Assembly (NCBI GenBank): GCA_014762585.1
Contig: JABURN010000229.1
Span: forward strand, 1-17,456
Direction: 5' to 3'
Length of the DNA stretch: 17,456 nt
Source: Methylophaga sp.
GTDB taxonomy: Bacteria > Pseudomonadota > Gammaproteobacteria > Nitrosococcales > Methylophagaceae
Under the pieces are notes generated by a model. It made no database searches and was not told the DNA's origin. It saw only the letters and a program-made list of their open reading frames with translations. The position numbers and the translations under genes are program-made. Shown one piece after another: positions 6,847 to 13,726 of this stretch. Positions within the stretch are counted from its first letter, which is position 1, and every line of letters begins with the position of its first letter.

Positions 6847-6863
6847 GCTTCATTCCATGAAGC
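6847..6863 (-). terminator. Small hairpin after the LysE-family gene, possible terminator
   Basis: GCTTCAT-GGA-ATGAAGC on the minus strand is a perfect 7-bp stem with a 3-base loop, 45 bp after the exporter stop. It is followed by TCATTT rather than a real T run, so termination is only possible. The GGA in the loop also resembles a CsrA/RsmA contact site. Confidence 0.25.
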
Positions 6864-6907
6864 CTGCTGATACGTGAACTATTTCACCATTTTTGCTGGC
6901 CCGCAAG

Positions 6908-7528
6908 TCATGAAGAGCACACCAGATGCACAGCCAGACCGATAAACACCAATGCGGCGAGTTTGTTTAAATTACACTGAAGCTGTGGCGAACGTCTGAA
7001 CAGGGTCGACAGCTGACCGGCCATCAAGGCCATCGCGCCGAAAACCAGAATGGTGGCCACAATGAAAAAACCGCCCAGCAATAAAATCTGCTGCGTCATG
7101 TTATCGGCTTGGGGGCTGACAAACTGTGGCAGAAACGCCAGAAAAAATAACAGGACCTTGGGATTGCTGATATTCATGATGACGCCGCGGCGGTAAGACC
7201 AGACAAAACTGGGCTTGTAGGCGCTGGCCTCATCTAAAGACAGTGGTCTGGCAGTGATGGCCTTCCAGGCCAGATACAGCAAATAGGCTGCGCCAAAAAC
7301 TTTCAGGACCGCCAGCGCCCAGCCAGTGCTTTGTATAATCGCGGCTACCCCCAACGCAACCAGTGTGGTGTGAACCAGTAAGCCGGTACACAGGCCCATT
7401 ACTACTGCAAGCCCCGCCTGCCTGCCCTGCAGTACGGAATGTGTAAGCACAAAAATATTATCCGGCCCCGGAGCCAGAGCCAGCATCAGCGAGGCAGCAA
7501 AAAAGCTTATTAAGGTCTCAGGGCCCAT
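6908..7528 (-). CDS. LysE/RhtB family amino acid exporter
   Basis: 206-residue inner-membrane protein of the LysE superfamily, which exports amino acids such as lysine, threonine or homoserine lactone in exchange for protons. It begins MGPETLISFFAASLMLALAPGPDNIFVLTHSVLQGR, with the family signature APGPDNIFV at about residues 19-27, then about five to six hydrophobic helices. FGAAYLLYLAWKAI (about 79-92) and ISNPKVLLFFLAFLPQFV (about 120-137) are the other conserved segments. Length is normal. It is divergent from the phosphatase-kinase gene, with 85 bp shared upstream. The ribosome site (AAGTAG) is weak. Substrate cannot be inferred. Confidence 0.92.
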   Translation of the reverse strand: MGPETLISFFAASLMLALAPGPDNIFVLTHSVLQGRQAGLAVVMGLCTGLLVHTTLVALGVAAIIQSTGWALAVLKVFGAAYLLYLAWKAITARPLSLDEASAYKPSFVWSYRRGVIMNISNPKVLLFFLAFLPQFVSPQADNMTQQILLLGGFFIVATILVFGAMALMAGQLSTLFRRSPQLQCNLNKLAALVFIGLAVHLVCSS

Positions 7529-7613
7529 CTACTTATTGATTCCCATGCGTTTTGATGTTCAAAAAGCCTGATATGCGGCATGATAATAGCTAAATCTTTC
7601 AGTCCCTAACTCA

Positions 7614-9338
7614 ATGTCAAACGCTTTATCCATTTCTGTCGGTCAGCATAGTTCAGCAGGTGTTAAAGCCGTCAATCAGGATCGCTGTGGCGTACTGATA
7701 CCTGAAGGGCATGAAAAAATCAGCCGCGGTATCATCGCTGCAATTGCCGATGGTATCAGCAGCAGTGATGTCAGCCAGGAAGCCAGTGAAGTCACCATCA
7801 CGAGTTTACTGCAGGACTATTATGCAACGCCCGAATCGTGGTCCGTAAAGACTGCCGGCGGACGCGTCCTGCAATCAATCAATGCCTGGCTGTACGGGCG
7901 CAGCCGCAACAGCGAATACCGTTACGACCGCGACAAAGGCTATATCTGTACCTTCAGCGGGATCATTTTCAAAGGCAAGCAGGCCCACCTGTTTCATGCC
8001 GGTGACAGCCGTATCTACCATTTCAGCAAGGCTGGCTGGCAGCAACTGACGACCGATCACAGACAGGATGATCCTGAAACCGGCCCGGTGCTGTCGCAGG
8101 CAATGGGGCTGGAACATCGGCTTTTTTATGACTACCGCAGTGTGCCCCTCAACAATGGTGATTTGTTTGTACTGGCTACCGACGGTATCTATGCGTTTAT
8201 CAGCCCACAGCAAATCACCGAGGTTATTCAAGCTTATCAAGATGATCTGCAACAGGCCGCAGAACATTTGACTGAGCTCGCGCTGGCAGGTGGAAGCGAC
8301 GATAACCTGACTGTGCAGCTTATCCGTATCGATACGGTTGCCACAGAGGCCGAACAAGGGATTCCTGGTGAGGAAGTCGCACTGGGTCTGCCGCCGGATC
8401 TCGCACCAGGCATGCAGTTCGAAGGCTATGAAGTGTTACGCGAGCTTTATGTCAGCAGCCGAAGTCATGTTTTTCTGGCCAGGGATATAGATTCAGGCAG
8501 CCTGGTCGCACTCAAAACCCTGTCGACGGATCTGGAAGACGATCCGGATGCGATCGAGCGTTTTCTGATGGAAGACTGGATCGCAAAACGACTGGATAAT
8601 GTGCACTGTCTTAAAGCCTTTGAAAGCCAGCGTCCCCGGCAATCGCTATACAGCGTCACGGAATATATTGAAGGCCAGACGCTCAGCCAGTGGATACATG
8701 ACAACCCTCAACCTGCCCTGGATGAGGTACGGCGGATTGTGGCACAGGTCGGAAAGGGCCTTCAGGCCATGCATCGCAGGGAAATGATTCATCAGGATAT
8801 CCGCCCTGATAATGTGCTTATCGATAACACCGGCACGATCAAAATTATTGATTACGGCTCGACCCGCATCGCCGGACTGGCGGAACTCGGGGCGGAAAGC
8901 GAGTTGATTCTGGGCACCGCCCAGTTCACGGCATCTGAATACTTTCTGGGACAGGCCGGCACAGCCCAGTCCGATATTTTTTCTCTGGGGGTTTTGACCT
9001 ATCACCTGCTGACAGGCGAGTTGCCTTATGGCACAAGCGTATCCAGCGCATTCAATGAGGCCGCACAGAGAAAACTAAATTATCGTTCGCTGTTGCAATC
9101 AGAACAGGGCATTCCATTCTGGGTTGATGACACCATCAAAAAAGCCGTTCATATTCAGCCTCACAGACGTTATCAGGAGGTGGCAGAGTTTGTTTACGAT
9201 CTGCACCATCCCAACAAAGCGTTTCTTAACAAAGCCCGGCCGCCATTGATTGACCGAAATCCGGTCCTGTTCTGGCAGTGCGTGTCTCTGGGACTATTGC
9301 TGATCCTGCTTTTTCAGAATCTGCCAGAATTTATCTAA
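7614..9338 (+). CDS. PP2C-type Ser/Thr phosphatase fused to a Ser/Thr protein kinase, membrane anchored
   Basis: 574 residues in three parts. Residues 1-240 are a PP2C (PPM) phosphatase: NQDRCG (21-26), ADGISSSD (45-52), HAGDSRIY (128-135), ATDGIYAF (188-195) and GGSDDNLTV (226-234). The metal-binding Asp residues are all present, though the usual ADGMGG is ADGISS. Residues about 268-530 are a Hanks-type kinase: VALK Lys301, HQDIRPDN (393-400, catalytic Asp395), DYG (413-415), then SDIFSLGVLTYHLLTGELPYG. The nucleotide loop (about 276-290) has no glycine. Residues 550-568 form one membrane helix, placing both enzymes in the cytoplasm. Such fusions are known, often near nitrate assimilation genes in Pseudomonas-like genomes, but none are here. 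No Shine-Dalgarno precedes the ATG; a weak promoter (TTCAAA/GATAAT, 7558-7587) would give a leader of only about 20 nt. Confidence 0.92.
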   Translation: MSNALSISVGQHSSAGVKAVNQDRCGVLIPEGHEKISRGIIAAIADGISSSDVSQEASEVTITSLLQDYYATPESWSVKTAGGRVLQSINAWLYGRSRNSEYRYDRDKGYICTFSGIIFKGKQAHLFHAGDSRIYHFSKAGWQQLTTDHRQDDPETGPVLSQAMGLEHRLFYDYRSVPLNNGDLFVLATDGIYAFISPQQITEVIQAYQDDLQQAAEHLTELALAGGSDDNLTVQLIRIDTVATEAEQGIPGEEVALGLPPDLAPGMQFEGYEVLRELYVSSRSHVFLARDIDSGSLVALKTLSTDLEDDPDAIERFLMEDWIAKRLDNVHCLKAFESQRPRQSLYSVTEYIEGQTLSQWIHDNPQPALDEVRRIVAQVGKGLQAMHRREMIHQDIRPDNVLIDNTGTIKIIDYGSTRIAGLAELGAESELILGTAQFTASEYFLGQAGTAQSDIFSLGVLTYHLLTGELPYGTSVSSAFNEAAQRKLNYRSLLQSEQGIPFWVDDTIKKAVHIQPHRRYQEVAEFVYDLHHPNKAFLNKARPPLIDRNPVLFWQCVSLGLLLILLFQNLPEFI

Positions 9339-9435
9339 GCGTCTTACAGTGAAATCGCTTGTGTGATCATCTTTTTGCAGTAAATCCGCGCTGATTCCTG
9401 CCACCTTGGGTATCACTGAAGCATGGAGCCAGATT

Positions 9436-10467
9436 ATGTTGATTCAGCTTTTTTCAAAGCGCTTGGGCCTGGGCTTGAGCGGCCTCTTACTGACCACCTT
9501 GCTCGCCGCGCCAATGGTGCAGGCAGAGAAGCCTGAAAAAGCCTTACCCGCCCTGCTCGAATTCAAAGAGTGGACCGTGCCATGGGAAAACACCCGCCCC
9601 CGTGACCCATATGTCTCGCCCGACGGCACTGTGTGGTTTGTCGGTCAGGTCGGCAACTATGTCGCCAGACTCAACCCGGAAACCGGCAAAATGAAGAAGT
9701 TTGACATCCCCGGCGCCGGCCCGCATACCGTGGTGGTCAGTCAGGAAGGCATTCCCTGGTATGCCGGTAACAAGGATAAACATATCGGCAGAATGGATCC
9801 CGACAGCGGGGAGGTCACGCTGTTCCCCATGCCGGACGGCATCAAGGACCCGCATACCATGGGCTGGACCTCGCACGGCAACCTGTGGTTTACCGCCCAG
9901 TGGTCAAATTATATCGGCAAGCTCGACACAGAAACCGGCAAAGTCGAGAAGATTGCCCTGCCCCGCGACAACATGCGTCCCTATGGTCTGGTGGTCGGTC
10001 CCGATGACCGGCCATGGATCGCCTTTATGGGTGAGAATGCCATCGGTACCATCAATCCCCACACAATGGCACTGGAAGTCATTAAAACGCCGACTGAAGA
10101 CAGCCTGATCCGCCGCATCGGCATGAGTTCGGACGGCCGTATCTGGTGGGGAGACAATGCCATGGGCCATATCGGCGTTTATGATCCGAAATCCCGATCG
10201 ATGCAAGAATGGGCCACCCCCGGCGGGGAAGCGGCGGGTATTTACGCGCTCGCTGTCGATGACAAAGACCGGGTCTGGTATGTCGAGACCGGTGTGCAGC
10301 CAAATCGCTTTGTGGGTTTTGATACTGAGACTGAGCAGTTTATTTCGGTTGATGAGGTGCCGTCAGGCGGTATGACGATCCGGCATATGGTATTCGACGA
10401 AAAATCCAATGCCATCTGGTTTGCCACCGATGCCAACACGGTAGGCAAAGCCGTGTTACCGGAATAA
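9436..10467 (+). CDS. Secreted Vgb-type (streptogramin lyase-like) seven-bladed beta-propeller protein
   Basis: The frame opens at 9406, but the ATG at 9436 is better: GGAG at 9425-9428 is well spaced, and the protein then starts MLIQLFSKRLGLGLSGLLLT and ends its signal peptide at VQA, so it is exported to the periplasm. The 343 residues contain seven copies of a 40-44-residue blade with the pattern G-x-x-W-[FYWI]-x(6-10)-[IV]-G-x-[LI]-[DN]-P-x-[ST]-G-x-[MV], for example GTVWFVGQVGNYVARLNPETG and GNLWFTAQWSNYIGKLDTETG. This is the Vgb family fold. Virginiamycin B lyase itself is cytoplasmic and linearises streptogramin B; a secreted chromosomal member need not do this, and I cannot confirm its catalytic His/Glu set. 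It lies 97 bp downstream of the phosphatase-kinase gene with no terminator seen between. Confidence 0.85.
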   Translation: MLIQLFSKRLGLGLSGLLLTTLLAAPMVQAEKPEKALPALLEFKEWTVPWENTRPRDPYVSPDGTVWFVGQVGNYVARLNPETGKMKKFDIPGAGPHTVVVSQEGIPWYAGNKDKHIGRMDPDSGEVTLFPMPDGIKDPHTMGWTSHGNLWFTAQWSNYIGKLDTETGKVEKIALPRDNMRPYGLVVGPDDRPWIAFMGENAIGTINPHTMALEVIKTPTEDSLIRRIGMSSDGRIWWGDNAMGHIGVYDPKSRSMQEWATPGGEAAGIYALAVDDKDRVWYVETGVQPNRFVGFDTETEQFISVDEVPSGGMTIRHMVFDEKSNAIWFATDANTVGKAVLPE

Positions 10468-10510
10468 CACCAGTACTCAATCGAATTTATATAAACAGCG
10501 CGATGAATGC

Positions 10511-10948
10511 TTACTGTTTCTGGCAACTGATCTGAAAACCGTCTGCGACCCGCTGAAAACTGAAGGATTTGTCACTGTTGATTTTGTCATAGCTCAGGGA
10601 GTCATCATTCAAAGCCAGGTTGGTGTAAGTGGTGATTTCCTGCGCCTGTTTTTTACCGTTCATGTCTTCAATTGAAGTGGCGGTCTCCACCAGCTTGTCA
10701 GCTTCAATTTGCCAGACCCCGATTTCCTTTCGCACCCAGGAGAAGTTCTCACCGTTACAGACCAGAAACAGCGACGCATAGCCTTGATCCTGCATGCGTC
10801 TGGTCAACCATTTCATCGTTTCACCCTGCTCTTTTTTTTCGCTGTACCAGGTGCCAATCAGCTCGTCATTGGCCGGTGCAGCCTGCGCAGCAGAAAACAG
10901 GCATAGAAACCCCAGCATGACGGGCAGTGAGATTCGGAACAGGCTCAT
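10511..10948 (-). CDS. Secreted protein of unknown function
   Basis: The frame can be extended to 11011, but the ATG at 10948 is chosen. GAGGT (10954-10958) lies 5 bases before it, and the protein then begins MSLFRISLPVMLGFLCLFSA with cleavage predicted after AQA, a clean Sec signal. The mature part of about 122 residues starts APANDELIGTWYSE, a strand pattern common at the beginning of small lipocalin-like or stress-related beta barrels (the 'G-x-W' motif). It has two Cys residues (in LVCNGENFSW and the C-terminal ISCQKQ) that could form a disulfide in the periplasm. I do not recognise the family. It is convergent with the Vgb-like gene (43 bp, no clear terminator) and divergent from phoH across 550 bp. 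Confidence 0.75.
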   Translation of the reverse strand: MSLFRISLPVMLGFLCLFSAAQAAPANDELIGTWYSEKKEQGETMKWLTRRMQDQGYASLFLVCNGENFSWVRKEIGVWQIEADKLVETATSIEDMNGKKQAQEITTYTNLALNDDSLSYDKINSDKSFSFQRVADGFQISCQKQ

Positions 10949-11429
10949 GGCATACCTCATAATTTGTGTTGAACTGTCTCGGTGAAATGTGATCACTCTG
11001 TTGCAACTCACACTATGATGATTTAAAAGGCCTCACAAGCGTTCATAGCGATACTCAGGAAACCTTCCCTGAGTGTCATTTTCCGCAATCCGGTTTGCCT
11101 GAGAACTGAGAAGGAAAGGCAGGTAACATTTTTTCTGATCAGCAGAAAAAACAGCATCACCAACTGCCATATCAGCCTGTAGCGGTCAGGAATTGTCTTC
11201 TCCGTGATACTCGGAAAAACAACCCCGGGTGGCAGCAAGCCAGAGAAAAAACTTTAGGGAAAAAAGAGTTGGCTGTGAAAAGTTGAAAACGTCGCGCTGG
11301 GGGAAGCTGCAGCCCTGTCACTTTTGTCTTTCGACAGGTGGGACTTGCCATATTAACACTTAATCCCGGCTTGTGAAGCCGCTGTGAGCCAGTCACCTGG
11401 CAAATCAAGCACGCGATGATAATTGCCCT
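10949..11429. other. Long non-coding divergent region with several hairpins
   Basis: About 480 bp with no credible gene; the open frames here lack good starts and ribosome sites. Perfect stems seen: ACTCAGG/CCTGAGT (11053-11074, 8-base loop); a T6-CTG/CAG-A6 inverted repeat (11129-11151) that could stop transcripts either way; AGCCA/TGGCT enclosing an A-rich segment; CCTGTC/GACAGG (about 11315-11339); CGGCTT-GTG-AAGCCG (11367-11381); GCCAG-TCAC-CTGGC (11388-11401). GGA-type motifs (CAGGAA, AAGGAA, CAGGAA, AGGGAA, GGGGAA) recur. An unannotated small RNA is possible, but no promoter-terminator pair was convincing. It matches no riboswitch consensus I know. Confidence 0.35.
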
Positions 11430-11457
11430 TTGCAAGCCTCTTCTCTTTGATCATAAT
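11430..11457 (+). promoter_or_regulatory. Candidate sigma70 promoter of the phoH-like gene
   Basis: TTGCAA (11430-11435) and CATAAT (11452-11457) are separated by 16 bp, matching the consensus at four and five of six bases. Transcription would begin near 11464, giving a leader of about 35 nt that starts just before the hairpin at 11481-11495. Confidence 0.45.
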
Positions 11458-11480
11458 CAAGACAGGCTCCACCTGATCAA

Positions 11481-11495
11481 CAAGAGGACTTCTTG
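11481..11495 (+). promoter_or_regulatory. Hairpin with GGA loop overlapping the phoH-like Shine-Dalgarno
   Basis: CAAGA and TCTTG form a perfect 5-bp stem around the loop GGACT. The Shine-Dalgarno AGAGGA (11483-11488) lies half in the loop. An A/G-GGA in a short hairpin over a ribosome site is the known arrangement of CsrA/RsmA repression sites. The TTG at 11493 lies inside the stem. Confidence 0.35.
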
Positions 11496-11498
11496 CAG

Positions 11499-12908
11499 AT
11501 GATTAAAAGACCCGCCGCCGGCAGACGCCTGTTCATTCTGGACACCAACGTGCTGATGCATGACCCGACTGCCATCTTCCGCTTTGACGAACACGATATC
11601 TACCTGCCGATGGTGGTTCTGGAAGAATTGGACCGCGGCAAGAAGGGCTTGTCGGAAGTATCGCGCAATGTGCGTCAGGTCAGCCGTTTTCTGGATGAGT
11701 TGTTGTTGCAGGCAGAAGACAGCGATGCCATAACCCAGGGGATTCCGTTACCCAGTGTCGATAACGGCGATACGCATCATGCCAGCGGCCGCCTGTTTTT
11801 CCAGACCACGCAGATGCAACGGGAAATTCCCAAGGAACTACCCAGCCACCAGGGCGATAACGCGATTCTCAGTGTGGCGGTGGCTTTGCAACAGACTGTC
11901 ACTGATGCCACGGTGATTCTGGTTTCAAAGGATATCAACCTACGAATCAAAGCCACGGTTCTGGGGATCTGCGCTGAGGACTACTACAACGATAAAGTGC
12001 TGGATGATGTAGATCTGCTCTATCGCGGTTCAGCCGAATTGCCTGCGGACTTTTGGGATGATCTGAACCGTCTCGAATCCTGGACTGCCGAAGGCCAGAC
12101 ATTTTATGAAGTCGAGGGTGAAATCGTTAAGGACTGGCATCCGAATCAACTGATTTTTTCACCCGGTGAAACCAGTACTATTGAAGCAGTGGTGCGCTCG
12201 GTGAGTGAGGACAGTGCCGATATTCAGCTGGTGCATGACTACCGCAAGGAGAATCATGCCATCTGGGGCATTACAGCCCGTAACCGTGAGCAGAACTTTG
12301 CTCTCAATCTGTTGATGGATCCGGATATAGATTTTGTCACCCTGCTGGGCCAGGCCGGTACCGGTAAAACCCTGCTGACCCTGGCAGCGGCACTCACTCA
12401 AACTATCGAGCATAAACGTTACAGTGAAATCATCATGACCCGGGTCACGGTGCCGGTCGGTGAAGACATCGGCTTTTTGCCGGGTACCGAGGAAGAAAAA
12501 ATGACACCGTGGATGGGCGCACTGATGGATAACCTCGAAGTGCTGAACAAAACCGAGGGGGGTGAATGGGGTCGTCAGGCGACCAATGACCTGTTACAGC
12601 GCTGGATTAAGATCCGTTCGCTGAATTTCATGCGTGGCCGCACCTTCCTCAATCGCTTCATTATTATCGATGAAGCCCAGAATCTGACCTCAAAACAGAT
12701 GAAAACCCTGATTACCCGTGCCGGTCCCGGCACCAAAATCGTCTGTCTCGGCAATATCGCGCAGATCGATACACCTTATTTGAGCGAGACCACATCGGGT
12801 CTGACCTACGTTGTCGATCATTTTAAATATTGGGAGCACAGTGGCCACATCACATTGATGCGTGGCGAGCGTTCACGGCTGGCAGACTTCGCTTCGGAAC
12901 ATTTGTAA
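11499..12908 (+). CDS. PIN domain-PhoH family ATPase/RNA helicase-like protein (PhoH2/YlaK type)
   Basis: 469 residues from the ATG at 11499; a TTG two codons earlier (11493) is the alternative start. The N-terminal PIN ribonuclease domain (about 10-155) keeps its acidic set: RLFILDTNVL, VVLEELD, HQGDNAIL and LVSKDINLR. The C-terminal PhoH ATPase domain has Walker A GQAGTGKT (about 284-291), Walker B RFIIIDEAQ (about 386-394) and the GNIAQID segment (about 423-429). PIN-PhoH proteins of this kind unwind and cleave RNA in an ATP-dependent manner. In mycobacteria they pair with an antitoxin-like PhoAT; no such small upstream gene is visible here. Cytoplasmic, apparently monocistronic, with its own promoter and a GGA hairpin at the ribosome site. 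No clear terminator follows. Confidence 0.93.
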   Translation: MIKRPAAGRRLFILDTNVLMHDPTAIFRFDEHDIYLPMVVLEELDRGKKGLSEVSRNVRQVSRFLDELLLQAEDSDAITQGIPLPSVDNGDTHHASGRLFFQTTQMQREIPKELPSHQGDNAILSVAVALQQTVTDATVILVSKDINLRIKATVLGICAEDYYNDKVLDDVDLLYRGSAELPADFWDDLNRLESWTAEGQTFYEVEGEIVKDWHPNQLIFSPGETSTIEAVVRSVSEDSADIQLVHDYRKENHAIWGITARNREQNFALNLLMDPDIDFVTLLGQAGTGKTLLTLAAALTQTIEHKRYSEIIMTRVTVPVGEDIGFLPGTEEEKMTPWMGALMDNLEVLNKTEGGEWGRQATNDLLQRWIKIRSLNFMRGRTFLNRFIIIDEAQNLTSKQMKTLITRAGPGTKIVCLGNIAQIDTPYLSETTSGLTYVVDHFKYWEHSGHITLMRGERSRLADFASEHL

Positions 12909-13024
12909 CAGCTGCCCGGTCTGTTAAGCGCCGGATTATTCAGGGAATATGTCAACCCCCTTCCTTGTCCGTCATTATGCTGATAAAGCTGGCAAAGCCC
13001 GCTGAAAATGATATAAAGGGTGTA

Positions 13025-13057
13025 TTGATTCTGAAATGAATCAACAAAAACTATAAT
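13025..13057 (+). promoter_or_regulatory. Candidate promoter and operator of the PilZ gene
   Basis: A perfect -10 TATAAT lies at 13052-13057, 40 bp before the ATG at 13097. No good -35 is present at 17 bp (TTCTGA). Instead the -35 region is covered by an inverted repeat TTGATTC-TGAAAT-GAATCAA (13025-13044, perfect 7-bp arms). That arrangement suggests a regulated promoter, either repressed or needing an activator. Confidence 0.4.
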
Positions 13058-13096
13058 TATTATAAAACCGTGCAAGACGGGTAAGATTGGGTAAAT

Positions 13097-13714
13097 ATGA
13101 TGCAATTTGCAGGTTCCGACAGACGGGAATTCTTCCGCATCAATGACACGGTCGTTGTTGATTACAAAGTGATACAGAGAGAAAACGTGGCCAATGTCGC
13201 GCGGCGCATCGCGCAGTCGACAGACGACGATGAGGGCAACGAAAAAGCCCAGTTAAGAGCGATTCAAAACGCTTTCAGTCATCTGGTTGATCAAATCAAT
13301 CATCATGACCGTGAAATCGCCAGAGCGCTTCGCATGCTCGACGATAAAATCAATCTGGTCTCCCAGAGCATCCAACGCTACAACAACCCGGTCAATCCCG
13401 ATGATCTTACCGAAGCCAACCTGAGTGGTGGTGGCATCGCCTTTATGGTGGCCGAACCGGTGGAAATCCGTGGCCATGTCGAATTGCACATGCAGCTGTT
13501 GCCAACGGCCAACACCGTCCATGCTCTGGCTACCGTGGTGTCCTGCGAAAAAATTCTGTCAGCACCACCGGAAAAACCCTACCATCTGCGCATGGCCTTC
13601 ACCCATATGGATGAGCAAGACCGGAATCAACTGGTCAAACACACCCTGAACCGGCAGGCCGAAATGCTGCGGGGGGGGCTGGCCGGTGAGGGCATGAGCC
13701 TGCGCGAGTTCTAA
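13097..13714 (+). CDS. PilZ domain protein with a helical insertion
   Basis: 205 residues. The two c-di-GMP contact motifs of PilZ are present: RREFFR (9-14, the RxxxR motif) and NLSGGG (108-113, the [D/N]xSxxG motif). Normally they are a few tens of residues apart; here 94 residues separate them. The extra part (about 25-95) is charged and predicted helical, with heptad-like LVDQINHHDREIARALRMLD, so it may form a coiled coil that reports ligand binding or mediates dimers. After NLSGGG the remaining PilZ strands follow (IAFMVAEPVEIRGHVELHMQ and LHALATVVSCE-like segment), then a C-terminal helix. No signal or membrane helix: cytoplasmic. It stands alone between phoH and the efflux genes, convergent with the latter (12 bp). 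Either of two adjacent ATGs (13097, 13100) may start it; the ribosome site is weak. Confidence 0.85.
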   Translation: MMQFAGSDRREFFRINDTVVVDYKVIQRENVANVARRIAQSTDDDEGNEKAQLRAIQNAFSHLVDQINHHDREIARALRMLDDKINLVSQSIQRYNNPVNPDDLTEANLSGGGIAFMVAEPVEIRGHVELHMQLLPTANTVHALATVVSCEKILSAPPEKPYHLRMAFTHMDEQDRNQLVKHTLNRQAEMLRGGLAGEGMSLREF

Positions 13715-13726
13715 TGTCACTGAATA

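Noticed and set aside
7875..8357. 160-codon minus-strand frame inside the phosphatase-kinase gene
   Set aside because: Antisense to conserved PP2C motifs, with no ribosome site.
11260..11340. Resemblance to a cobalamin riboswitch (GTGAAAAGTTGAAAACG)
   Set aside because: No B12-box or other conserved core elements are present.
11290..11370. Resemblance to a c-di-GMP-I riboswitch (GGTGGGAC after a hairpin)
   Set aside because: Only the short GGUGGGAC piece matches. The upstream GCANAGGGCAAACC-type segment and the GCAAAGCC following it are missing.
11023..11435. Minus-strand frames of 71 and 87 codons, and a start-less plus-strand frame of about 60 codons, in the phoH upstream gap
   Set aside because: No convincing starts or ribosome sites, and translations look random; better described as non-coding.
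11499..12908. PhoH2 toxin-antitoxin operon
   Set aside because: No small antitoxin-like gene overlaps or directly precedes the PIN-PhoH gene.
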